Assembly (NCBI RefSeq): GCF_004337475.1 | Contig: NZ_SJZJ01000008.1 | Span: forward strand, 1 to 64,000 | Reading direction: 5' to 3' | Origin: Nocardioides jejuensis | GTDB taxonomy: Bacteria; Actinomycetota; Actinomycetes; Propionibacteriales; Nocardioidaceae | DNA: 64,000 nt | Shown here: positions 8,240 to 16,215 of the stretch, one piece after another | How positions within the stretch are numbered: the stretch's first letter is position 1 | How the letters are laid out: each line of letters starts with the position of its first letter | Translations under genes and position numbers: made by a program | The notes under the pieces: model-generated | The model's database searches: none | What the model was told of the DNA's origin: nothing | What the model saw: the letters and a program-made list of their open reading frames with translations, nothing else

Positions 8240-9861
8240 CTACTGAGACACCCGAAGCACCCGCACCCGAGCAGGAGCTGACGCAGGAGCAGAGCCGGCG
8301 CCGGGCGATGCTCGCGAAGATCGCGCACATCGACGAGCAGAACCAGAAGGCCGTCAACGCCGGTGGCAAGTACATCGCCCGCCACCACGAACGCGGCAAG
8401 CTCACCGCCCGCGAGCGGATCGAGCTGCTGGTCGACGAGGGGTCGGCGTTCCTCGAGCTGATGCCGCTGGCCGGCTGGGGCTCCGACTTCGCCGTCGGTG
8501 CCTCGATGGTCACGGGCATCGGCGTCGTCGAGGGCGTCGAGTGCATGATCGTCGCCAACGACCCGACGGTGAAGGGTGGCGCCCTCAACCCGATGTCGCT
8601 GCGCAAGTCGTTCCGCGCGGCGGAGATCGCCGAGCGCAACTGGCTGCCGACGATCAACCTGACCGAGTCCGGTGGCGCCGACCTGCCCACGCAGAAGGAC
8701 ATCTTCATCCCAGGCGGCAAGGGCTTCCGCGACCTCACGCGTGCCTCCGCCCGCAAGCAGCCGACCATCTCGGTCGTCTTCGGCAACTCGACCGCGGGCG
8801 GCGCGTACGTCCCCGGCATGAGCGACTACGTGATCATGGTCAAGGAGCAGGCGAAGGTCTTCCTGGCCGGCCCGCCGCTGGTGAAGATGGCGACCGGCGA
8901 GGAGTCCGACGACGAGTCGCTCGGCGGCGCCGAGATGCACTCGCGCATCTCCGGCTCGTCCGACTTCCTCGCCCTCGACGAGCGCGACGCCCTGCGCCTC
9001 GCGCGCCGATGCGTCGCCCGCCTCAACTGGCGCAAGAAGGGCACCCCGCCCGACCCGACGTCGTACGCCGAGCCGGATCTGGATCCGGAGGAGCTGCTCG
9101 ACCTCTTCCCGGAGGACCTCAAGGAGCCGTTCGACCCGCGCGACGCGATCCTGCGCATCGTCGACGGGACATCGGCCACCAACGGCCAGGCGTTCGACGA
9201 GTTCAAGCCGCTCTACGGCTCGGCACTGGTCACCGGCTGGGCGACGCTGCACGGCCACCCGATCGGCATCATCGCCAACGCCCGCGGCGTCCTGATGAGC
9301 GAGGAGGCGCAGAAGGCTGCCCAGTTCATCCAGCTGGCGAACCAGAAGGACACCCCGCTCCTCTTCCTGCACAACACCACCGGCTACATGGTCGGCGCGG
9401 AGTACGAGCAGGGCGGCATCATCAAGCACGGCGCCCAGATGATCAACGCCGTCTCCAACTCCAAGGTCCCGCACCTCACCGTGATCATGGGAGCGTCGTT
9501 CGGTGCTGGCAACTACGGCATGAACGGTCGTGCCTACGATCCGCGCTTCCTCTTCACCTGGCCGTCGGCCAAGTCCGCGGTGATGGGGCCGGCGCAGCTC
9601 GCCGGCGTCATGGAGATCGTGGCCCGCGAGTCCGCGGAGAAGAAGGGGATGCCGTGGAACCAGGAGGAGTTCGACGGGATCAAGGCCTTCGTCATGCAGA
9701 TGGTCGAGGACCAGTCGCTCCCGGAGTTCCTCTCCGGCCTCGTGTACGACGACGGCGTCATCGACCCGCGTGACACCCGGACGGTGCTGGGCATCTGCCT
9801 CTCCGTCATCGACAACCAGCCGATCGAGGGCGCCATGAACTTCGGAGTGTTCCGCCTGTGA
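8236..9861 (+). CDS. Acyl-CoA carboxylase beta subunit (carboxyltransferase)
   Basis: A 541-residue carboxyltransferase of the methylcrotonyl-/geranyl-/propionyl-CoA carboxylase beta family. The N-terminal half has GNSTAGGAYVPGMSDYVIMV and the C-terminal half has GASFGAGNYGMNGRAYDPRF followed by FTWPSAKSAVMGP. That last block is the pattern I associate with the 3-methylcrotonyl-/geranyl-CoA type rather than plain propionyl-CoA enzymes. It transfers CO2 from carboxybiotin on the partner alpha subunit encoded directly downstream, with overlapping stop and start. A role in carboxylating a beta-methyl enoyl-CoA is inferred from the operon. Confidence 0.9.
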   Translation: MTTETPEAPAPEQELTQEQSRRRAMLAKIAHIDEQNQKAVNAGGKYIARHHERGKLTARERIELLVDEGSAFLELMPLAGWGSDFAVGASMVTGIGVVEGVECMIVANDPTVKGGALNPMSLRKSFRAAEIAERNWLPTINLTESGGADLPTQKDIFIPGGKGFRDLTRASARKQPTISVVFGNSTAGGAYVPGMSDYVIMVKEQAKVFLAGPPLVKMATGEESDDESLGGAEMHSRISGSSDFLALDERDALRLARRCVARLNWRKKGTPPDPTSYAEPDLDPEELLDLFPEDLKEPFDPRDAILRIVDGTSATNGQAFDEFKPLYGSALVTGWATLHGHPIGIIANARGVLMSEEAQKAAQFIQLANQKDTPLLFLHNTTGYMVGAEYEQGGIIKHGAQMINAVSNSKVPHLTVIMGASFGAGNYGMNGRAYDPRFLFTWPSAKSAVMGPAQLAGVMEIVARESAEKKGMPWNQEEFDGIKAFVMQMVEDQSLPEFLSGLVYDDGVIDPRDTRTVLGICLSVIDNQPIEGAMNFGVFRL

Positions 9862-11834
9862 TTACACGTCTCCTCGTCGCGAACCGGGGCGAGATCGCCC
9901 GCCGCGTCTTCCGCACCTGCCGCGAGCTCGGCATCGACACCGTCGCGGTCTTCTCGTCCGCGGACGAAGGCATGCCCTTCGTCCGGGACGCGGACCAGGC
10001 CGTCCACCTTCCCGGCAACACCCCGGCCGAGACCTACCTCCGCGGTGACCTCGTGATCGCCGCTGCCCTGGCGGCCGGCGCGGACGCGATCCACCCGGGC
10101 TACGGCTTCCTCTCGGAGAACGCCGCGTTCGCGCGCGCCGTCGTCGACGCCGGCCTGACCTGGGTCGGACCCGCGCCGGAGTCGATCGAGTCGATGGGCT
10201 CGAAGATCGAGTCCAAGAAGCTGATGTCGAGTGCCGGTGTCCCCGTGCTCGGCTCGCTCACGGCCGACTCCGCCACCGAGGCTGACCTGCCGCTGCTGGT
10301 GAAGGCGTCCGCCGGTGGTGGCGGGCGCGGCATGCGCATCGTCCGCTCGCTCGGCGAGCTGGCCGGCGAGATCGACAAGGCCGCGTCCGAGGCGGCCTCG
10401 GCGTTCGGAGACGGCACCGTCTTCGTCGAGCCCTACATCCAGACGGGCCGCCACATCGAGGTTCAGATCGTCGGCACCGCCGACGGCGCGATCGTCTTCG
10501 GCGAGCGCGACTGCTCGGTGCAGCGCCGTCACCAGAAGGTGATCGAGGAGGCCCCGGCCCCCGCGCTCCGCGATGCGACCCGCAAGGCGCTGCACGACGC
10601 GGCGCGGCTGGCCGCCGAGGCGATCGACTACCGCGGCGCGGGCACGGTCGAGTTCCTCTACGACGTGGCCAAGGACCGCTTCTACTTCCTGGAGATGAAC
10701 ACCCGCCTCCAGGTCGAGCACCCGGTCACCGAGGCGGTCTACGGCGTCGACCTGGTCGCGCTGCAGATCGCCGTCGCCGAGGGTCGTTCGTTGGCTGATG
10801 TCACGGTGGGGGAGCCGCAGGGCCACGCCATCGAGGTCCGGCTCTACGCCGAGGACCCGGCCAACGGCTACCAGCCGCAGTCGGGCGCCATCACCCGCTT
10901 CGAGCTGCCCGGTGTGGTGTCGGAGTTCGAGACCGTCCGCCACGGCATCCGGCTCGACTCCGGCGTCGGTGCAGGCGACGAGATCGGCACGTTCTACGAC
11001 GCGATGATCGCCAAGGTGATCGCCTTCGCGCCGACCCGTGAGCAGGCGCTGCGCCAGCTCGCCGGGTCGCTCGCGAAGGCCGAGCTGCACGGTCTGAAGA
11101 CCAACCGCGATCTGCTGGTCAACCTGCTCCGCTCGTCCACTGTCGTGGACGCCACGATGGACACCACGTGGCTCGACGGTGCGGACCTGGCCGTCCTCGG
11201 AGCTCCCGTTGGTGGCGCGGACGCCATCCCGCTCTCGGGCTTCTCGGCCGCTGTCGCGCTGGCCGAGCGCGCGCGTCTCGACGCCCCGGTGCAGAGCCGG
11301 ATCCCCGCCGGCTTCCGCAACGTCGTCTCGCAGCCGCAGGTCACCACCTTCCTCATCGGGGACGACGAGCTGGCAGTCGGCTGGTACGGCGGGCGGTCCT
11401 TCCGCTCCGCCGACGTCGACGGTGTCGTGGTGGTCGCAGCAGGGCCGGACGCGGTCACTCTCGAGCACGGCGGTGTCCGTCGTACCTTCGCGGTGTCGGT
11501 GGTCGGTGACCACGTCGACGTCGAGTCCTCGCTCGGCCACGTCGCGCTGACCCGCAAGCCCCGCTTCGTGGACCCGTCCACCCAGGTCGCCGCGGGTTCG
11601 CTGCTCGCGCCGATGCCGGGTTCGGTCGTGGCGGTCCACGCGGCCGTCGGCGACGCGGTCACCGAGGGCCAGCCGCTGCTGGTCATGGAGGCCATGAAGA
11701 TGCAGCACACCATCGCCGCGCCGTACGCCGGCGTGGTCACCGAGCTCGACGTCACCGTCGGGCAGCAGGTCGAGGCCGGCGCCGTGCTGGCCATCGTCGA
11801 ATCCGACAGCACCGACTCCGAGGAGGAGAACTGA
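9858..11834 (+). CDS. Acyl-CoA carboxylase alpha subunit (biotin carboxylase plus biotin carrier)
   Basis: A 658-residue protein combining the biotin carboxylase ATP-grasp domain (LLVANRGEIARRVFRT at the start, ASAGGGGRGMRIV near 150, ERDCSVQRRHQKVIEEAP near 215, NTRLQVEHPVTE near 280) with a middle linker domain and a C-terminal biotin carrier. The biotinylated residue is Lys614 in MEAMKMQH. This is the normal length and order for methylcrotonyl- or geranyl-CoA carboxylase alpha chains. GTG start overlaps the beta-subunit stop; its stop overlaps the next ATG (TGATG). ATP-driven carboxylation of biotin is firm; the acyl substrate is not. Confidence 0.92.
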   Translation: MITRLLVANRGEIARRVFRTCRELGIDTVAVFSSADEGMPFVRDADQAVHLPGNTPAETYLRGDLVIAAALAAGADAIHPGYGFLSENAAFARAVVDAGLTWVGPAPESIESMGSKIESKKLMSSAGVPVLGSLTADSATEADLPLLVKASAGGGGRGMRIVRSLGELAGEIDKAASEAASAFGDGTVFVEPYIQTGRHIEVQIVGTADGAIVFGERDCSVQRRHQKVIEEAPAPALRDATRKALHDAARLAAEAIDYRGAGTVEFLYDVAKDRFYFLEMNTRLQVEHPVTEAVYGVDLVALQIAVAEGRSLADVTVGEPQGHAIEVRLYAEDPANGYQPQSGAITRFELPGVVSEFETVRHGIRLDSGVGAGDEIGTFYDAMIAKVIAFAPTREQALRQLAGSLAKAELHGLKTNRDLLVNLLRSSTVVDATMDTTWLDGADLAVLGAPVGGADAIPLSGFSAAVALAERARLDAPVQSRIPAGFRNVVSQPQVTTFLIGDDELAVGWYGGRSFRSADVDGVVVVAAGPDAVTLEHGGVRRTFAVSVVGDHVDVESSLGHVALTRKPRFVDPSTQVAAGSLLAPMPGSVVAVHAAVGDAVTEGQPLLVMEAMKMQHTIAAPYAGVVTELDVTVGQQVEAGAVLAIVESDSTDSEEEN

Positions 11835-13000
11835 TGAGCACGATGTTCACCGAGCCCGAGGAGCGCGTGGCCCTGCGCGAGGCGGTCGCGAAGCTGGCCG
11901 GCAAGTACGGCCGTGAGTTCGTCGAGAAGCAGGCGGCGACCGGCGGCAAGATGACCGACATGTGGCTCGAGATGGGCCGCAACGGCTTCCTCGGCGTCAA
12001 CCTCCCCGAGGAGTACGGCGGCGGTGGCGGCGGCATGAGCGACCTCGCCGCGGTGCTCGAGGAGGCCGCGGCCGCAGGTGCCCCGCTGCTGATGATGGTG
12101 GTCAGCCCGGCGATCGTCGGCTCGATCATCGCCCGCTGCGGCACCGAGGCCCAGAAGAAGCAGTGGATCCCGCAGATCGCCTCCGGTGAGGTGACGGCGG
12201 CGTTCGGCATCACCGAGGCGGACGCCGGATCCAACGCCCACAACATCACCACGACTGCCTCGCGCGATGGCGACGAGTGGGTGCTCAACGGAAGCAAGAC
12301 CTTCATCTCGGGCGTCGACGAGGCGCAGGTGATCCTGATCGTCTCCCGCACCGAGGACGCCAAGACCGGCAAGCTCAAGCCGGCGCTCTTCATCGTGCCG
12401 ACCGATGCTCCGGGCCTGACCCGGCAGGTCATCCCGATGGCCTGGAAGGCGCCGGAGAAGCAGTTCACGCTCTTCCTCGACAACGTCCGGGTCCCGGCCG
12501 ACGCGCTCGTAGGTGACGAGGACGGCGGCCTGTGGCAGCTCTTCGCCGGCCTCAACCCCGAGCGGATCATGGGCGCGGCGATGTCCTGCGGTCTGGCCCG
12601 CTACGCCCTCGACAAGGCGGTGGAGTACGCCAAGGTCCGCTCGGTCTTCAAGGATGTCCCGATCGGCGCCCACCAGGGAATCGCGCACCCGCTCGCGAAG
12701 ATCAAGATCGAGCTCGAGCAGGCCCGCCTGCTCTGGCAGAAGGCGGCCGCGCTCTACGACGCCGGCGACGACTTCGCTGCCGGCGAGTACGCCAACATGG
12801 CCAAGTACGCCGGCGGCGAGATCTCCTGCAACGCCACGGATGTCGCGGTGCAGACCCATGGCGGCAACGGCATGACCGAGGAGTACGGCCTGGCCAACCT
12901 CCTGGTCGCCTCCCGCCTGGGCCGGATCGCCCCGGTGAGCCGCGAGATGATCCTCAACTTCGTCGCGATGCACTCGCTGGGTCTGCCGAAGTCCTACTGA
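11834..13000 (+). CDS. Acyl-CoA dehydrogenase, third and divergent copy
   Basis: A 388-residue acyl-CoA dehydrogenase, less like the tandem pair than they are like each other. The FAD signature reads FGITEADAGSNAHNITTTAS and the C-terminus has VQTHGGNGMTEEYGLANLLV. The usual YEGT-like Glu motif is absent here too (the region reads RLGRIAPVSREMI). It is the last gene of the operon and overlaps the carboxylase alpha stop by one base. It may serve a later round of beta-oxidation than the tandem pair. A long hairpin follows the stop within nine bases. Confidence 0.88.
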   Translation: MSTMFTEPEERVALREAVAKLAGKYGREFVEKQAATGGKMTDMWLEMGRNGFLGVNLPEEYGGGGGGMSDLAAVLEEAAAAGAPLLMMVVSPAIVGSIIARCGTEAQKKQWIPQIASGEVTAAFGITEADAGSNAHNITTTASRDGDEWVLNGSKTFISGVDEAQVILIVSRTEDAKTGKLKPALFIVPTDAPGLTRQVIPMAWKAPEKQFTLFLDNVRVPADALVGDEDGGLWQLFAGLNPERIMGAAMSCGLARYALDKAVEYAKVRSVFKDVPIGAHQGIAHPLAKIKIELEQARLLWQKAAALYDAGDDFAAGEYANMAKYAGGEISCNATDVAVQTHGGNGMTEEYGLANLLVASRLGRIAPVSREMILNFVAMHSLGLPKSY

Positions 13001-13008
13001 TCGCCCCC

Positions 13009-13082
13009 GCTGTAACGCGGTGTTCTCGTCGCGTGTGCGCCTCTGCAGCGGCGCCGAGGCTACGAGAACACCGCGTTACAGC
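13009..13082. repeat. Long inverted repeat between convergent genes (terminator or REP-like element)
   Basis: A perfect 21-base stem (13009-13029 with 13062-13082) encloses a 32-base loop that can itself fold (GCCTC/GAGGC). The arms contain GTAACGCGGTGTTCTCG and its complement. It fills almost the whole gap between two convergent operon ends. A near-copy lies at 28742-28809. The position suits a bidirectional terminator; the conserved arm sequence suggests a dispersed element. There is no U-tract. Confidence 0.75.
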
Positions 13083-13085
13083 TGC

Positions 13086-13607
13086 TCACTGGCGGCGGGT
13101 GACCGGCCAGAGTCCGTCCGGGTCGGGTACGTCGGTCCAGCCGAGGCGGCCGTACCAGTCCGGGTCCTTGGCCAGCAGCGTCGCGCGATGGGCAGCGTGG
13201 AAGCGGTCGCTGCCGAGCCACGCGGGCTGCGCGGGGTCGTCGTCGGCGTGCCCGGTGGCCTCGAGCAGGAACGCGGTCTTCTCCGCGCAGGTGTCGCGGT
13301 AGCCGCGGCCGGTCCACTCCGCGCAGATCGCCTCTTGATACGCACCGAGCGCGGCGAGATGCCCGCTCCACATGAGGACCGCCGGATGGTGTGACCAGCC
13401 GCCAACCGCCCGCGCCTCGAGGTGCCACTCCGCAGGCGGCAGGGGCACCGCGCGCGCCGCCCCCTCCTTCCGGGCGGAGCTCACCAGCCGGAAGCCGGTC
13501 AGGACCTGGAGGATCTGGAGCGTCTCCACGCGCTGCTTCCCGAGGCGCTGCCGGTCCAGCACGGCCGCGCTCCCGGCGTACGACGGATACGGGAGGAAGG
13601 TCTGCAT
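13086..13607 (-). CDS. MSMEG_6728-family / pyrimidine dimer DNA glycosylase-like protein
   Basis: A 173-residue protein starting MQTFLPYPSYAGSAAVLDRQ, with the block RLGKQRVETLQILQVLTGF and HHPAVLMWSGHLAALGAYQE. This is the actinobacterial MSMEG_6728 family, placed by domain searches near pyrimidine dimer DNA glycosylases (T4 DenV-like). The N-terminal Thr2/Glu29 arrangement resembles the glycosylase nucleophile region, but a repair activity is inference. It is the last gene of the minus-strand stress operon, 13 bases after the glutathione peroxidase stop, so a DNA-damage role beside peroxide defence would fit. Confidence 0.7.
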   Translation of the reverse strand: MQTFLPYPSYAGSAAVLDRQRLGKQRVETLQILQVLTGFRLVSSARKEGAARAVPLPPAEWHLEARAVGGWSHHPAVLMWSGHLAALGAYQEAICAEWTGRGYRDTCAEKTAFLLEATGHADDDPAQPAWLGSDRFHAAHRATLLAKDPDWYGRLGWTDVPDPDGLWPVTRRQ

Positions 13608-13620
13608 GCGGAGGACGACG

Positions 13621-14115
13621 TTAGTCGAGCCGGTGCTCGGCCAGGGCTGCCTCGATCCGCGGCGCGATGCTGGCGGGCGTCGTGGAGCTGCCGTAGCGGG
13701 CGAGCACGGTGCCGTCGCGGTCGATGAGGAACTTCGTGAAGTTCCAGCGGATCTTCCGACCGAGCAGGCCGGGGCGTGCGTGGGTGAGCCAACGGAAGAG
13801 CGGATGGGCGGTCGACCCGTTGACGTCGACCTTGGCGAACATGGGAAAGCCCACGCCGTAGTTCCGTGCGCAGAAGGCGCCGATCTCGGCCTCCGTGCCG
13901 GGCTCCTGGGCTCCGAACTGGTTGCAGGGAAAGCCGAGCACGGTGAAGCCCCGGTCCCCGAACGTGTCCTGGAGCTCCTGCAGGCCGGCGAACTGCGGGG
14001 TGAAGCCGCACTGCGAGGCGGTGTTGACGACCAGCACCAACTGCCCGGCGTACGACGAGAGCGGCTGCTGCTGGCCGCCCAGCGTGGTGGCGGTGAAGTC
14101 GGCGAGGGTCGTCAT
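13621..14115 (-). CDS. Glutathione peroxidase family (thioredoxin-type) peroxidase
   Basis: A 164-residue peroxidase. NTASQCGFTPQF supplies the peroxidatic Cys in place of selenocysteine, FPCNQFGAQEPG has the conserved Gln and the resolving-Cys region, and KIRWNFTKFLIDRDG has the conserved Trp/Asn. In organisms without glutathione such enzymes use thioredoxin and reduce lipid and organic peroxides. The ATG is preceded by GGGAGG and overlaps the upstream DUF1295 stop by four bases, making it part of the SigK-type operon. Lipid-peroxide protection alongside the fatty-acid-modifying enzymes is a reasonable inference. Confidence 0.9.
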   Translation of the reverse strand: MTTLADFTATTLGGQQQPLSSYAGQLVLVVNTASQCGFTPQFAGLQELQDTFGDRGFTVLGFPCNQFGAQEPGTEAEIGAFCARNYGVGFPMFAKVDVNGSTAHPLFRWLTHARPGLLGRKIRWNFTKFLIDRDGTVLARYGSSTTPASIAPRIEAALAEHRLD

Positions 14116-14918
14116 CGAGCCTCCCGGGGTCCGCGCCCGGTGTGCCGTGGCGGCCGGGGCAGGAACATGCTGGTGCGGGAGGCGTACTCCGCCCAGCCGG
14201 GCCGGCCCTCCATGTGCCGGTCGAGGAGCCGGGCGCCCGTGGCGAAGACGAGGAAGTAGGTCATGGCGAGCGGGGCGACGACGGTGAGCAGCGACCACGG
14301 CGTGGTGAGGGAGACCAGCCAGATGCCCCACCAGACGCAGGCGTCGCCGAAGTAGTTCGGGTGCCGGGTCCACGACCAGAGCCCGCGGTCCATGATCAGC
14401 CCGCGGTTGGCCGGGTCCGCCTTGAACCGGGCCAGCTGGGCGTCCCCGACGGCTTCGAAGGAGACGCCCAGCAGCCAGAGCGCCACGCCGGCGGCGGCCA
14501 TGGGGGGCCAGCCTCCGGTGGTCACCGCGGCGACGGTGACCGGCAGTCCCACCAGTACGACTGCGGCGCCCTGCGTCACCCAGACCTTGACCGCCCGCTG
14601 GAGAGGGCTCGCCCCGGCGAGCATCGCGGTGTAGCGCGGGTCCTCGCCGTGGCCGCTGTTGCGGCGGTGCATGTGCCACGACAGCCGGCTGCCCCACACC
14701 GCCACGAGGACGACCAGCAGCCAGCGCCGCCACGACTCGCCCGTGTCGAGGGCGGCCCCGCCGGCGGCGGCGACCAGGGCGACCGCGGCGAGGGCCAGCC
14801 CCCACGTGGTGTCGACGACCGAGTAGCGGCCCGCGCGGCGGGCGGCGTACGCAGTCAGCGCCATCGCCGCGGCCACGACCAGGACCTCGACCGCGAGCAC
14901 CTGCAGCAGCTCGGTCAT
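14112..14918 (-). CDS. DUF1295 membrane protein (steroid 5-alpha-reductase/ICMT fold)
   Basis: A 268-residue protein with about seven hydrophobic spans. Its hallmark is GLWSWTRHPNYFGDACVWWG near residues 178-197, the C-terminal motif of the DUF1295/steroid 5-alpha-reductase-like superfamily, usually an NADPH-dependent reductase. The M. tuberculosis sigK neighbourhood carries a DUF1295 gene (recalled as Rv0446c) beside ufaA1, matching the arrangement here. Reduction of a membrane fatty acyl double bond or methylated intermediate is a hypothesis. It starts one base after the stop of the upstream methyltransferase and overlaps glutathione peroxidase. Confidence 0.82.
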   Translation of the reverse strand: MTELLQVLAVEVLVVAAAMALTAYAARRAGRYSVVDTTWGLALAAVALVAAAGGAALDTGESWRRWLLVVLVAVWGSRLSWHMHRRNSGHGEDPRYTAMLAGASPLQRAVKVWVTQGAAVVLVGLPVTVAAVTTGGWPPMAAAGVALWLLGVSFEAVGDAQLARFKADPANRGLIMDRGLWSWTRHPNYFGDACVWWGIWLVSLTTPWSLLTVVAPLAMTYFLVFATGARLLDRHMEGRPGWAEYASRTSMFLPRPPRHTGRGPREAR

Positions 14919-14919
14919 C

Positions 14920-16215
14920 TCACCAGCCTCGCTCGGGGGCCAGCGCGTGGGGCTCGCCGGGACGGACCGCGAGGATCTGGTCGACGCCCATGCGTCCGTC
15001 GCGGAACGCCATCCGGCCGCCCACCAGGTAGAGGTCCCAGACCCTCATGACCTCCTCGCCGACCAGGTCGGTGAGGTGCTCGCGGTGCGCGGTGAAGTTC
15101 TCCAGCCAGGCGTCGACGGTCCAGACGTAGTGCTCGCGCAGGGCGTGGACGTCGCGCACCTCGAGGCCCGCCTGCTCGATCAGGTCGACGGTCCGCCCGA
15201 CGGGACGCATGTGCATGTCGGGCGCGATGAACGACTCGATGAACGGGCCGCCGCCCGGGTGCTTCCCGCTACGGGACATCTGCTGGACCAGCACGCGGCC
15301 GCCGCGGCGTACGGTCCCGGCCAGGACGCGGGTGTACTCGGGGTAGTTCTCCTCCCCGACGTGCTCGCCCATCTCGATCGAGGCGACGGCATCCCAGCGT
15401 CCGACGACCTCGCGGTAGTCCTGGAGGCGGATGGTGACCCGGTCCTCCAGCCCGCGCTGCCGGATCTGTTCGTCGATGAAGGCCTTCTGCTCCGCGGCAA
15501 TCGTCACGCCGGTCACGCGGGCGCCGAAGTGCTCGGCAGCGTGGAGCGACAGGGAGCCCCACCCGCAGCCGACGTCGAGCAGTGTCATGCCGGGCTCGAG
15601 GCCGAGCTTGCGGCAGATCAGCGAGAGCTTGTCGCGCTGGGCGTCGGCGAGCGTGTAGCCCGCGGTGCCCGGCGGCTTGCGCCAGTACGCCGAGGAGTAG
15701 GCCATCGTCTCGTCGAGGATCCGGCCGTAGAACTCGTTGGAGAGGTCGTAGTGGTGGCTGATCACCGCACGGTCGCGACGCTTGCTGTGCAGTCGGCCGT
15801 GGACGCGCGCCTGGGTGGCCGGCGGTGCGGGAGGGCGCCCGAGAGCGCCGGCCCGGGCTGCTGCGCTGAGGGCGCGGGCGAGTGCGGCCAGTGCCGGGCG
15901 GCCCGCGAGGCCGCGCTGCCGGACGACGTCCCAGACCTGGGTGAGCGCATCGTCGAGGTCGTGGTGCACCTCGAGCTCGCCGGTCACGTAGGCCTGCGCC
16001 GCACCGAGCTCGCCCGGGTGCCAGAAGATCCGGCGGAGGGCGTCGGCACTGCGGATCTCGACGAGCGGCGCGTCCGCCGGACCCGCCTCCGAACCGTCCC
16101 AGGCGCGCAGGCGGACCGGCAGCTCGCCGCCGACGACGGGCCCGAGTCCGCGCGCGAGCTCCTGGGCGATTCCGGAGCCGGCCGGTGCGGCGACGGGGTG
16201 GAGGGTGGTGCTCAT
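14920..16215 (-). CDS. Cyclopropane-fatty-acyl-phospholipid synthase-like methyltransferase A
   Basis: A 431-residue SAM-dependent methyltransferase of the CFA synthase family. The N-terminal lipid-binding-type domain (residues 1-130) precedes RAVISHHYDLSNEFYGRILD and AYSSAYW. The SAM site is LLDVGCGWGSLSLHAAEHFG. Its later part, QMSRSGKHPGGGPFIESFIA, differs from the canonical IKKYIFPGG stretch kept by the adjacent copy, so the two are different subfamilies rather than recent duplicates. It adds a methylene or methyl group across a lipid double bond. AAGGAG precedes the ATG, and the start overlaps the upstream copy's stop by four bases. Confidence 0.88.
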   Translation of the reverse strand: MSTTLHPVAAPAGSGIAQELARGLGPVVGGELPVRLRAWDGSEAGPADAPLVEIRSADALRRIFWHPGELGAAQAYVTGELEVHHDLDDALTQVWDVVRQRGLAGRPALAALARALSAAARAGALGRPPAPPATQARVHGRLHSKRRDRAVISHHYDLSNEFYGRILDETMAYSSAYWRKPPGTAGYTLADAQRDKLSLICRKLGLEPGMTLLDVGCGWGSLSLHAAEHFGARVTGVTIAAEQKAFIDEQIRQRGLEDRVTIRLQDYREVVGRWDAVASIEMGEHVGEENYPEYTRVLAGTVRRGGRVLVQQMSRSGKHPGGGPFIESFIAPDMHMRPVGRTVDLIEQAGLEVRDVHALREHYVWTVDAWLENFTAHREHLTDLVGEEVMRVWDLYLVGGRMAFRDGRMGVDQILAVRPGEPHALAPERGW

